Source: Deltaproteobacteria bacterium (GTDB lineage Bacteria > Desulfobacterota > Desulfomonilia > Desulfomonilales > Desulfomonilaceae). Taken from it: DNA of 44,483 nucleotides. Both the position numbers and the translations under genes were made by a program. The stretch lies in NCBI GenBank assembly GCA_016875095.1, contig VGSG01000023.1, forward strand, positions 1 to 44,483. The letters are read 5' to 3'. The notes under the pieces are model-generated. The model made no database searches, was not told the origin of the DNA, and worked only from the letters and a program-made list of their open reading frames with translations. Positions 33,659 to 41,978 of this stretch are shown here, piece after piece; position 1 is the stretch's first letter, and each line of letters starts with the position of its first letter.

Positions 33659-34909
33659 TCAGAATTGGAAGCGAACCCAGCGGCCGCTGGGAGCGACGGA
33701 AATCAATTTGACCACTATGCCGTCGATGGTGCGACTTTGGCCCGGTCTCAACTTCTCTGCTTCGCTTGCTTTACCGTCATTGTCTATATCAATGATTACG
33801 GGATCGTTTGAGTAGTCACCGTCGGCGTTGCCGTCAAACAGAACCACTTTATAGGTCTTACCGTTCAGAAGAAGCTCTCCCTGCCAGTGGCATTTCGGAT
33901 AAAAATGCACTCCACCCATGCGGCTGTGAAAGAGCCACATCTTATACGGAGCGCTCGCTTTTTCCTGTGGGTAAGGCAATTGCACCGTATAATGATTGGG
34001 AACGATACCTGAAACCTCACCAATGAACGGTCCCGGATCGTCTGTTAAATCCCCGTTTCGGTTTGCATCCAAGTAGAATTTCGGAGGATTGGAATCCTCG
34101 GTGAGAACCGGAAAAGTCTGGCCGACTATGGTGAATTGGTCATAATACCGTTTCACGCCGGTTTCGGGTGGAAGCTTTCTGAATCCCTGGTTTGCGCTTG
34201 GCGTTTCGAATAGATGGAGCGCGGAACTCTGAGAAACGGAGAGCCCGAGAGGAAATCCTTCCTCCGAGAACTGCAACTCCACTATTTCGCCCGGAGCGCC
34301 ACTGGGTTGCTCCGGCGCTTTCGAAGCCGCGGTTTCTTCCTTTTCGCTTTCCACGAGCGTATCGCCCACTGAACCGGCGTCTTCCTCAGCTTCTTGCGCG
34401 ACGGTCGGCTTGGCATCGGTCGTTGCGACCTGTGGCGTTTTTCTGGGCCGATCCTCGGGCCAAAACATCATCACCGCGCCGACAAGCCCCAATGCCACCA
34501 CTGCGCCCACAACCCAAACCCACCAATTCGATGATGTGGTCTCAGCCATAGGAATGATCAGCGGCAAGGTTGTCTCTTGCGTTTGGCGACCTGCGACTTT
34601 CGACAAAACCACGCCACACGCGGGGCATTCGGTCATCCCCGCGGGAACGGCCGAATTACACGAAGGACACGGGGCTGGAGTCGGCTCGGATTCTCCCCGC
34701 GATGATTTGCCGGGCGCGCCGGCAGACTTTGCTCGTTTCTGCAGCTCCGCTTTCGTAAGCAGACCTGCCGCGCCCAGTTTGTGCATAACGGATTCGAACG
34801 AGGTGTCGGATAGGCCGTGCTTCTGCTTCAATTCGGCGTCATTCATGCCGGAACGCATGTCCAGAAGGATTTCCCGGGCGCTGACTTTTCGCTTCTCAGA
34901 TTCGGCCAT
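33659..34909 (-). CDS. Zinc-ribbon, membrane-anchored protein with Ca-binding-like repeats
   Basis: The 416-residue protein has an N-terminal helical region (residues 1-65, SAREILLDMRSGMNDAELKQ), a zinc ribbon (APCPSC ... TECPAC), one membrane segment (WWVWVVGAVVALGLVGAVMM) and a long external domain. That domain has three EF-hand-like acidic loops: DANRNGDLTDDPG, DGNADGDYSNDPV and DIDNDGKASEAEK, which look like Ca-binding DxNxDG motifs. Topology suggests an inside zinc ribbon and an outside Ca-binding part. It converges with the GNAT gene. I recognise no function; a sensor or surface role is only a guess. Confidence 0.75.
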   Translation of the reverse strand: MAESEKRKVSAREILLDMRSGMNDAELKQKHGLSDTSFESVMHKLGAAGLLTKAELQKRAKSAGAPGKSSRGESEPTPAPCPSCNSAVPAGMTECPACGVVLSKVAGRQTQETTLPLIIPMAETTSSNWWVWVVGAVVALGLVGAVMMFWPEDRPRKTPQVATTDAKPTVAQEAEEDAGSVGDTLVESEKEETAASKAPEQPSGAPGEIVELQFSEEGFPLGLSVSQSSALHLFETPSANQGFRKLPPETGVKRYYDQFTIVGQTFPVLTEDSNPPKFYLDANRNGDLTDDPGPFIGEVSGIVPNHYTVQLPYPQEKASAPYKMWLFHSRMGGVHFYPKCHWQGELLLNGKTYKVVLFDGNADGDYSNDPVIIDIDNDGKASEAEKLRPGQSRTIDGIVVKLISVAPSGRWVRFQF

Positions 34910-35128
34910 GGGTATACCGTTGATGAGTAATTATCCTGACATTACCTTTGGACGTGGACCGGCTCGCCTGTGTTAGGTGTCGGACCGTCCGCGGGCGCCT
35001 AAGAGAGCGGGCCGTCTCGTCTCAAATTCCATTCTCGGCGCGCTTTGCCCCCGTGGCTTCACTAACCCTTTTTCTCCTGTATTTCAGGGTAGTTTACACG
35101 TAGGGCCATGTCAACCGCGATTTCAAGG

Positions 35129-37213
35129 TCAATAGGATGGAGCGGGAACGAGGCCGGCGCCAGGCCGGAGATCATACAGTTCCAGCCTGCTCCTCCCATC
35201 GCTGTATGCCCGCCAAAAGGTCGAGTCCACAAGCTTCCCGTTAGTGCGGACCCAATCGGCCACGGGCCTTCCCGCGGCTTCCGCGCCCAGCCTGAGGCTG
35301 ATGATTGACAAGTCACCCAGCATCACAAACCGGATCTGCTTGGCTTCGACCATCCAAGCAAGCTTCTCCGGACTCAAAATGGGATCCAGACCATGAAATC
35401 CGCCCATAGCCATCACGGGTTCGCCGGCGCTGATGATGATCGGCGCGGCCAGCCGCGTGCTCGATGTGGCCAGCAGATAGCGCTCATCACGGCGGTTGGC
35501 TCTTAAGAAAGCGACCAGCTTCGAATCGCCCGTGATGAACCGCGACCAGCTCGGAAACTCCGCTGCGCCACGAGCGTCCGCGAAGACAAGTCGCGCCAGG
35601 TCCGCGCAGGGCAGTGAGCCGTGACCCGGCGCGAGCACGCTGCTCAAGGCCCACGCGAAGGGGACTGCCAGAAGCGACAGAAGCCCCGCACCGAGGGCGC
35701 CGCCGGCCACGACCCGTCGGACCGGGCTCCAAGTCTGATACAGCAGGAGAGTGAGCAATACTCCAGCGGCGACACAGCTTCCGACGAGGAGCGCGGCATG
35801 GAGCCACGAAAGCCAATCGCGTGAATCTTGACTCAGACCGCTGACGACGGCAACCGGATTCAGCGTTGCGTGGAGCTTCCAGCCGAGCGCGCCCGCCTCG
35901 ATGTATAACTGCCACGCGGCGGTCGCAAGTAGTGTGGTAGGGAGCAATACAACGCCCCAACCCCTCTGAAGGTATCGGTCCCACAGACTGACCGCGCCTA
36001 TGCCGGCCAGCGCGGCCAGGGGAGGCGCCATGGTCGCGAAGTAATACAAATGCATGATACCGCCTGCAAAGCTGTAGACCACACCATAGGTCACGGCCCA
36101 AAGGAACCAGAGGAGTAACGCCAGGCGCTCCGGCGAGAGCGGCAATCGGAAGGGGCTCCGCAACCCGCCGAGCGCAAGGCCCATGACTGCCAGAGGACCC
36201 AACCATCCAACCTGCGCGGCCAATTGGCCATCGGCAAGTCGCAAAGGTCCCGCGGGCGCCTGAACGAAGAGTCGAGCCCAACGGCTCGGAGGCGTGCGCT
36301 GCGACGGACTCTCCGTTCCGGTAAGGGGTTTAACTCCGGCAACCGAAGCCTGCCCGGCCGTGACTTCATTCCTGCCGGTTTCTGACGGTTTCACAGGCGG
36401 TACGAATCGCCCGACCGCGTAAGGCCCGAGCGCGAGTTCCAGCATGGAATTGTTCTTGGTCGTGCCGGCGAACGGTCGGCGCTCCGCCGGAGTAAGGTCG
36501 TACGCGACCGCCCAAGCTAAGGAAACCGCGAGCAAGACCACGCCGGAGATAGCCAGGTCCGCGAAGCGGCGCCGCAAACTAACAGGAGCAGCCAGGAAAT
36601 AAACCAGCGTAAAAGCCGGTAGCACCACGAATGCCGCGAGCATCTTCACATTGAATCCGATACCGATAATGGCCATAGATAGCAGCAGGAGCCGTCTGCT
36701 ACCTTCTTCTGCAGCTCGGATCAGCGCCCACGCTGCCAGGAGCAGCGCCAGTACAAGGCAGCTATCCGTGTTGTTCGAGCGGTCGATTGCGACACTCACT
36801 GGTGTGATCGCGAGGAACAGCGCGGCCAGCAGACCGGCCCATGGTCCGAAGCGGCACCGGACAAGATGGTGCAGGACCCAAACCGCGGCCACGCCTTCCA
36901 GGACCTGGGGCGCAAGAAGGCTTAGGCCGTGAAACCCGAACAACTTGACGGTCGCGGCCTGAATCCACAGCGCAACTGGAGGCTTATCCACGGAGACGAA
37001 ACCGGCCGGGTCAAAGGAACAATAAAGAAAATTGCTCCAGCCGGTCGTCATGCTCCGAACGCCCGCGGTGTAGTATTCGTTACCCCATCCGTTCTGCGTC
37101 AGGCGCCACAATCGCAGCGCGAGGGCCAACACGAGAATGGCGCGCAGGCCGATGCGGCTCCACAAATTCGCCCCCGCTACGTCACTTTCGCGCATCGGCA
37201 CAGAACGCGGCAT
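35129..37213 (-). CDS. ArnT/PMT-type glycosyltransferase (GT39/GT83-like)
   Basis: The 694-residue protein has about a dozen membrane segments and the first-loop features of lipid-linked sugar transferases: WGNEYYTAGVRSMTTGWSNF and the following FVSVDKPPVALWIQAATVKL, with the DKPP motif typical of this family. DRSNNTDSCLVLALLLAAWA is the next family loop. The C-terminal periplasmic part is a soluble domain (RYLLATSSTRLAAPIIISAG ... FMLGDLSIISL-like). It likely moves a sugar from a polyprenyl carrier onto a lipid or protein on the periplasmic face. GGAGC precedes the ATG by 8 bases. The acceptor is not known. Confidence 0.9.
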   Translation of the reverse strand: MPRSVPMRESDVAGANLWSRIGLRAILVLALALRLWRLTQNGWGNEYYTAGVRSMTTGWSNFLYCSFDPAGFVSVDKPPVALWIQAATVKLFGFHGLSLLAPQVLEGVAAVWVLHHLVRCRFGPWAGLLAALFLAITPVSVAIDRSNNTDSCLVLALLLAAWALIRAAEEGSRRLLLLSMAIIGIGFNVKMLAAFVVLPAFTLVYFLAAPVSLRRRFADLAISGVVLLAVSLAWAVAYDLTPAERRPFAGTTKNNSMLELALGPYAVGRFVPPVKPSETGRNEVTAGQASVAGVKPLTGTESPSQRTPPSRWARLFVQAPAGPLRLADGQLAAQVGWLGPLAVMGLALGGLRSPFRLPLSPERLALLLWFLWAVTYGVVYSFAGGIMHLYYFATMAPPLAALAGIGAVSLWDRYLQRGWGVVLLPTTLLATAAWQLYIEAGALGWKLHATLNPVAVVSGLSQDSRDWLSWLHAALLVGSCVAAGVLLTLLLYQTWSPVRRVVAGGALGAGLLSLLAVPFAWALSSVLAPGHGSLPCADLARLVFADARGAAEFPSWSRFITGDSKLVAFLRANRRDERYLLATSSTRLAAPIIISAGEPVMAMGGFHGLDPILSPEKLAWMVEAKQIRFVMLGDLSIISLRLGAEAAGRPVADWVRTNGKLVDSTFWRAYSDGRSRLELYDLRPGAGLVPAPSY

Positions 37214-37343
37214 AGTAGAAAGCTCCAGGTAATTGAAGTCTCAGCGCTCAGATCTACAGACGATGCTAACCGAGGTTTGTTCTATGGCGCTCCGCGAAGT
37301 TAATCCCAAAAAAAGGGCGTGGCATCCTGAAAATAGGTGTGCC

Positions 37344-37745
37344 CTATTTCCCGAAGATCCACTTCTTGATCTTTCGCAACAATATTGCGATTGCGATAGA
37401 GGACTTGATGATCATCATGCCGAAGTCGTTACCCGCCATAAGGTGCGCATGGAGGTGGAAGATCACCTGGCCGCCTTCCGGGCCCACATTGATAAAAAAA
37501 CGATAACCGTTGCGGGCCGCCTCCAGGTTTGCCGCAATTCTCTTCGCCACTTCGGCCATGTGGCAGAGGATCGGATCTCCTTCTTCGAGGTCGTTCAGGG
37601 TGGGGACATGTTTGCGAGGCACAATGAGTATGTGTGTGGGAGCGGTGGGATGGGCATCCCAGAACGCGACCACCTGATCGTCCTCGTACACGGTTCGCGA
37701 AGGGATTTCCCCCGCGATGATCTTACAGAATACGCAGTCAGTCAT
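37344..37745 (-). CDS. HIT-family hydrolase with hydrophobic C-terminal tail
   Basis: The 133-residue protein has the HIT core MTDCVFCKIIAGEIPSRTVY and the catalytic histidine triad FHLHAHLMAG (H-x-H-x-H). Family members hydrolyse nucleoside phosphoramidates or act on dinucleotides; the CxxC (CVFC) suggests the Hint/HinT branch. HinT usually ends soon after the triad, but here about 20 more residues follow, hydrophobic then basic (MMIIKSSIAIAILLRKIKKW). A second HIT gene lies upstream on the same strand, 170 bases away. Confidence 0.92.
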   Translation of the reverse strand: MTDCVFCKIIAGEIPSRTVYEDDQVVAFWDAHPTAPTHILIVPRKHVPTLNDLEEGDPILCHMAEVAKRIAANLEAARNGYRFFINVGPEGGQVIFHLHAHLMAGNDFGMMIIKSSIAIAILLRKIKKWIFGK

Positions 37746-37838
37746 GGTACCGCTCTACGCCAAAAGAAGTTAAAACCTTGCCTTTTTCGAGGAGTTGCTG
37801 AATGCGCTTGCAGAAGCCGGGAGTTTTTGGTGGAGGGG

Positions 37839-37880
37839 TCCGGGGAGGCCCCTTCTTACACAAAAAGGGGCCTCCCCGGA
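37839..37880. repeat. Long perfect hairpin between the two HIT genes
   Basis: A 16-bp perfect stem (37839-37854 with 37865-37880, arms TCCGGGGAGGCCCCTT and AAGGGGCCTCCCCGGA) has a 10-base loop. It is framed by weaker matches (GGGAGTTTTTGG and CCAAAACTCC). No T-tract follows on the minus strand, so it is not a classic intrinsic terminator, but could attenuate transcription or stabilise mRNA ends. Confidence 0.8.
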
Positions 37881-37915
37881 AACTCTTCCCAAAACTCCGG
37901 GCTTAGCCACAGCTT

Positions 37916-38254
37916 CTATCCGGGCTTATCCGCGACCAGGTGTGTGTGCAGATGAAAGATGACCTGTCCTCCGCCTCTGTTCACATTGACGAATATGCGA
38001 TAACCCACATCCGCCACGCCGAACTTCTGCGCAACCTTAACCGCGGCCTGCCCGATGCGCGATAGGATATGATTATCCTCCGGAACATCGTTCAAAGTCG
38101 CGATATGCTCCCGGGGAACAATAAGAATGTGGATGGGTCGGGCGGGTCGGATATCCCAAAACGCCACCACGTGCTCATCCGAATAGACCACGTCAGCCGA
38201 TTTCCTGCCCTGGACGATATCACAGAACAAACATTCATGTTCAGGGGGAGTCAT
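37916..38254 (-). CDS. HIT-family hydrolase
   Basis: The 112-residue protein has the HIT core: CLFCDIVQGRKSADVVYSDE, then FWDIRPARPIHILIVPREHI and the triad FHLHTHLVAD. CxxC (CLFC) again places it near Hint/HinT. Length is normal. It is a paralogue of the HIT gene downstream, both on the minus strand; tandem duplication followed by divergence is likely. It lies after a long ribosome site region (GGAGGTTGGG). Confidence 0.93.
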   Translation of the reverse strand: MTPPEHECLFCDIVQGRKSADVVYSDEHVVAFWDIRPARPIHILIVPREHIATLNDVPEDNHILSRIGQAAVKVAQKFGVADVGYRIFVNVNRGGGQVIFHLHTHLVADKPG

Positions 38255-38357
38255 ACGAAACCCAACCTCCTCACGCTACAACGCGAATTCGGGAGAGACC
38301 ATATCTCGATGTGAAAACTAAGAGGACGGTATGGTCGCCCCCGAATTGAAGTGGGAA

Positions 38358-38864
38358 CTATTCCGGGCCCGGGCGCTGTTCTTCGGATGTTGAAATGCTC
38401 GGTGGCGGCGTCGGTGGGCGGTCATGAGCCTGGCCAGCCTCTGCCAAGGCTCGCGATTGCTTCTTGCGGACTACAGCAATGAGCTTCCACTCCCCGCCAA
38501 CCTTCTTGAGCACTCTGAGTCCACGCCTACTGGAGCGTTGGCCGTCGTCGAGCGTGGCGATCAACTCCACATCCACCCACGCCATATGACCGGTTACATT
38601 GTCCAGGCTCACATTGATCGCCTTGCATTCGTAACCCGTGATTCCCAATCTCTTTATTACATCAAGCTCCTGATTGACAAAAGCGTCTTCGCCGGGGCCC
38701 AGCACGAACCCTCGCAGCCACTTCTGATCGTTTCTCAGCAGCGCCTGCCAGATTTGGTTGAGTCTCTTTTCGATTCGGTCCTTTTCCGAGGTCCACGGGA
38801 AGGACTCAACGACGGCAGGGGCGGCCAGCCACAAGACAGCCAGGAGCGCGACAATTCGGATCAT
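38358..38864 (-). CDS. Secreted NTF2-like protein, candidate
   Basis: From the ATG at 38864 the 168-residue protein has a signal peptide (MIRIVALLAVLWLAAPAVVE, cleaved near ES-FP) and a mature part with an alpha-then-beta form: KRLNQIWQALLRNDQKWLRG, AINVSLDNVTGHMAWVDVEL and SRRGLRVLKKVGGEWKLIAV, ending in a Pro-rich tail. The last strand with GGEWKLIAV is typical of SnoaL/NTF2-like domains. The role is unknown. The ribosome site abuts the ATG, so the start is not certain; the frame extends up to 38960. Confidence 0.6.
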   Translation of the reverse strand: MIRIVALLAVLWLAAPAVVESFPWTSEKDRIEKRLNQIWQALLRNDQKWLRGFVLGPGEDAFVNQELDVIKRLGITGYECKAINVSLDNVTGHMAWVDVELIATLDDGQRSSRRGLRVLKKVGGEWKLIAVVRKKQSRALAEAGQAHDRPPTPPPSISTSEEQRPGPE

Positions 38865-39030
38865 ACCTCTGTTCAAGCGTATCGGCACATGTTTCTCCGA
38901 ATGAGCGAACGAAGACACTTCTATGGCTCGGACGCGGGACCGACGAGAGTCGAAGCGCAATCCAGCCCCCGATCTGGGACAGTCTCATATCAGGCCGACC
39001 GTGATCTGTCCAGCGATCTTTGGTATCAAC

Positions 39031-39180
39031 GGCCATAGCTAGAGAGCTGCAGCGAATGATGACAGTCCTCGGCCTCGGACGGCGCTCCGAGGCTCCGTCT
39101 GGGAGATCGGCTGCTAGAGCGGACCCTTGCTCTCCCATACGTGGCCCCGACCTGGGGCGCCTCATGCCGATGACATTCAA
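39031..39180 (+). repeat. Dispersed repeat family 2, copy B
   Basis: It aligns with 27833-28017: GCCATAGCT ... GTCCTCGGCCTCGGACGGCG ... GAGATCGG ... CCCATACGTGG ... CCTCATGCCGA. The first hairpin is conserved in shape while several of its bases differ (CTCCGAGGC ... GTCTGGGAG), and a second small hairpin (AGAGC ... GCTCT) stands in for the longer one of copy A. It occupies most of the gap between the genes at 38864 and 39282; nothing else is visible there. Confidence 0.75.
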
Positions 39181-39281
39181 GGCGGCGCGCTTTCATACGT
39201 GCGCCGTGCGGGCGTGAAACCCGGGGCAAATGATGATACGATCCCTGTTTATTTCATGTGGGATGCCGAATCGAGGAAGGG

Positions 39282-40325
39282 ATGGGGCTCACAGGCGGGC
39301 GGTTTGCGAAACGAGGATTCTTTACCACGGGTGTGTGCGCTGTGCTTCTGTTCTTGGGGGGAATGGGCCTCAGCTCGCACTGCGCGGAACAGGGGAAAGC
39401 GTCACCGGCTGAGGCCGGCGAACGCCGCGGAGAGGCGCGGGGCGCTTCTCAGCAGGAGAACTCACGAACGAGCCTCAGAATCGGCTCTTTCAACATCAGG
39501 AATTTTCCGTGCAATACCAATTGCGACTGCCTCAAGGAATTCAGTTTCGATCGGTGCAAGCGCCCCGATTCCCTACCAACGGATTGGCGCAGGCTCGCGC
39601 ACGAGATACGGGCCTTACGGCCGGATGTTTTGGCAGTGAACGAGATCCTCAATCCCGATCGTCTCCGGCGATTTGCTGAAGAGGGGCTGGGGTCATCGTG
39701 GCGGGTGGTCTATTCAAACGAAGGAGGGCCCCACAAGGTCGGCTTTCTGTACGACGCGTCGGCCGTCAAACTCGTGGAGCAGTGGTCTTTTGCGAGTATC
39801 TTTAATGACATCAAGCCAAGGGAGCATGCTGAGGATTGCGTCCGGGGACTCGGACATCTCAGACCCGCTTTTGCATGCCACTTTCGTTTACGAGGCTCAG
39901 AGTTCGATGTCACGGCCGTGGCCCTTCATCTGAAGAGCGGCCCTTGTCCGACTGTGCGTGAGGCCCAGTGGAGAATCATGGAACGGATCGTGGATCGGTT
40001 AGCGGAAAAAGTTAACAATATCATCATACTCGGCGACTTTAACGAAAAGAGGCGGCGGGAGAGAGATTTCGATTCGTTTTGTCGCGCAAAAGGCTTTTCC
40101 GTGGCAACGGAGGGAATTCTGTGCACTGCGCTGGGAAGAGATGAAGGAATAGTCTTCGATCACATCCTGGTTTCCCGTGAGGCGCTCAAGTTTTTGGCGC
40201 CGGGTTCAGCGCGGGCGGGCGGGGCATGTGGACAAGGATGCGCGCCAAACGCGTTCTGGAAAGCATACAAGAATCTTGTCTCAGACCACTGCCCGGTGGT
40301 AGCGGAATTCCGTGTGGGTATGTGA
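39282..40325 (+). CDS. Secreted endonuclease/exonuclease/phosphatase-family protein
   Basis: The 347-residue protein has an N-terminal signal peptide (GFFTTGVCAVLLFLGGMGLS) and an EEP (DNase I/AP endonuclease) domain. The metal and catalytic motifs are visible: IGSFNIRNF, LAVNEIL (metal-binding Glu), TAVALHLKSG (catalytic His), IILGDFNEK (Asp and Asn) and VSDHCPVVAEF (final Asp-His). It is probably periplasmic or secreted and hydrolyses phosphodiesters in nucleic acids or another phosphate ester. A Cys cluster (CNTNCDCLKEFSFDRC) lies between the first two motifs and may bind metal or form disulfides. GAGGAAGG precedes ATG 39282. Confidence 0.88.
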   Translation: MGLTGGRFAKRGFFTTGVCAVLLFLGGMGLSSHCAEQGKASPAEAGERRGEARGASQQENSRTSLRIGSFNIRNFPCNTNCDCLKEFSFDRCKRPDSLPTDWRRLAHEIRALRPDVLAVNEILNPDRLRRFAEEGLGSSWRVVYSNEGGPHKVGFLYDASAVKLVEQWSFASIFNDIKPREHAEDCVRGLGHLRPAFACHFRLRGSEFDVTAVALHLKSGPCPTVREAQWRIMERIVDRLAEKVNNIIILGDFNEKRRRERDFDSFCRAKGFSVATEGILCTALGRDEGIVFDHILVSREALKFLAPGSARAGGACGQGCAPNAFWKAYKNLVSDHCPVVAEFRVGM

Positions 40326-40375
40326 TCCGGAGGTTGGATGAGGCGTGCAACTACCGTTAAGGTAAGGAAGGGACG

Positions 40376-41818
40376 ATGCGAAAAACCAAGATAGTGGCCA
40401 CTATCGGTCCGGCGTCCGATTCGGAAGTAATTATGGGGCAGATCTTGCGCGAAGGCGCGGATGCCCTGAGGTTCAATTTTTCTCACGGGACCCATCAGCA
40501 GCACCTGATTGCCTACCATCGGGCGCGGTCCTTGATCGCGGATACGGGAAAGGCCGTGACCCTGATTCAGGATCTTCAGGGCCCCAAGATCAGGGTGGGC
40601 AAATTGCGGGACGACATGGTGACCCTGGAAGAGGGCCAAGAGGTCACGATCACGTCCCGGCGTATTATCGGCGATGAGTCGCGAATACCGGTCTCCTATG
40701 AATACCTTGAGAGGGACGTGCGCCCGGGCGAAATCATCCTGATGGATGATGGACGACTCCGACTGGAAGCCACCGCGGTGGTAGAGGAAGGGGTCAAGTG
40801 CCATGTTGTCGAGGGGGGGCCGCTCAGCCCTCACAAAGGGGTGAACTTCCCGCATTCCAGCCTCTCCTCCCCAAGTGTCACGCCCAAGGATCGAGAAGAT
40901 CTGCGATTCGGCCTGCAAGTCGGTTTTGACGCTGTGGCGCTTTCGTTCGTTTCCAGTCGGTCGGACGTGGCTGCGCTTAGAGCAGAGATGCGAAAGCACG
41001 GCGCGATAAAACCCATCATCGCTAAACTGGAGAGAGCCGCGTGCCTGGACAATCTGGACGAGATCATGGGAGAAGCGGACGCGGTCATGGTGGCGCGAGG
41101 AGACCTCGGGATCGAGGTTGACATAAAGCGGCTCCCGGTCCTGCAAAAAATCATTATCAGCAAGGCCAACAGCCACGGTCTGCCGGTGATCACAGCCACC
41201 CAGATGCTTGAATCCATGACCAAGGGCATGCTTCCGACACGAGCGGAAGCCGCGGACGTGGCCAACGCTGTGTTCGACGGCGCCGACGCGCTGATGCTGT
41301 CGGGAGAAACTTCAGTGGGACTATTTCCCACCGCGGCGGTAAGGATGATGCATGAGATCGTAACTGAAGCCGAATCCTTTGCGGCCGGCGTCAAGGATCC
41401 GGACCTCTGGAGGCGCAGAGATTATCAGGGACGCGATATCCCCAATGCTATTTGCCATACCGCAGTGGTCGCGGCCCACGACTTGAAGCTCGAAAACATA
41501 GTCGTGGTGACCATGACAGGGCAGACCGCCCTGGATGTGTCAAAATTCAGACCCACGTCGGCAATTCACGCGTTCTCTCCCGACCGGACCCGTAGCAACT
41601 TCCTCGCGCTCAGCCGTGCGGTGATCCCTCATCACTGCGATCTGCCCGGGGACTTCGAAGAGCTCATGAACTTCATCGACGCTCAGCTTATTGAAAAAGG
41701 CATAGCCCAGATAGATGAGGTGGTCGCCGTGTCTCTGGGCCTTCCATTGCAGCAACACAAGGGAACCAACACGCTCATCATCCACCGGGTGGGACATAAG
41801 CACCGGCTCAAGGAATAG
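40376..41818 (+). CDS. pyk: Pyruvate kinase
   Basis: The 480-residue protein is a complete pyruvate kinase. It begins MRKTKIVATIGPASDSE, has RFNFSHG at residues 32-38 (ATP and K+ binding), IQDLQGPKIRVGKL, the AKLERAACLDNLDEIMGEAD region with catalytic Lys and Mg-binding Glu, ARGDLGIEVD and TATQMLESM. The B domain lies between about 70 and 170, and the C-terminal domain follows. It makes pyruvate and ATP from PEP and ADP. A GGAAGGG site precedes the ATG. The transcript ends at the hairpin at 41919-41947. Confidence 0.97.
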   Translation: MRKTKIVATIGPASDSEVIMGQILREGADALRFNFSHGTHQQHLIAYHRARSLIADTGKAVTLIQDLQGPKIRVGKLRDDMVTLEEGQEVTITSRRIIGDESRIPVSYEYLERDVRPGEIILMDDGRLRLEATAVVEEGVKCHVVEGGPLSPHKGVNFPHSSLSSPSVTPKDREDLRFGLQVGFDAVALSFVSSRSDVAALRAEMRKHGAIKPIIAKLERAACLDNLDEIMGEADAVMVARGDLGIEVDIKRLPVLQKIIISKANSHGLPVITATQMLESMTKGMLPTRAEAADVANAVFDGADALMLSGETSVGLFPTAAVRMMHEIVTEAESFAAGVKDPDLWRRRDYQGRDIPNAICHTAVVAAHDLKLENIVVVTMTGQTALDVSKFRPTSAIHAFSPDRTRSNFLALSRAVIPHHCDLPGDFEELMNFIDAQLIEKGIAQIDEVVAVSLGLPLQQHKGTNTLIIHRVGHKHRLKE

Positions 41819-41910
41819 CAGCCGGGCGGTCACGGACCGGCACAGGCCCGTTGCATGAGCCCATTGAACAATACGCACACGTTCCTCATCGCAATGCGAT
41901 TTGCCCCGGG

Positions 41911-41955
41911 TCAAAAAAGAAACCGCGTGTTCACAACACGCGGTTTCCTGCTTTT
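41911..41955. terminator. Bidirectional intrinsic terminator between pyk and the Q-rich gene
   Basis: A 12-bp perfect stem (41919-41930 with 41936-41947, arms GAAACCGCGTGT and ACACGCGGTTTC) has a 5-base loop. On the minus strand it runs into TTTTTTGA, a good terminator for the Q-rich gene; on the plus strand it runs into CTGCTTTT, a weaker one for pyk. Confidence 0.88.
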
Positions 41956-41978
41956 CAGACTTAGTTGCGGAGACGATG

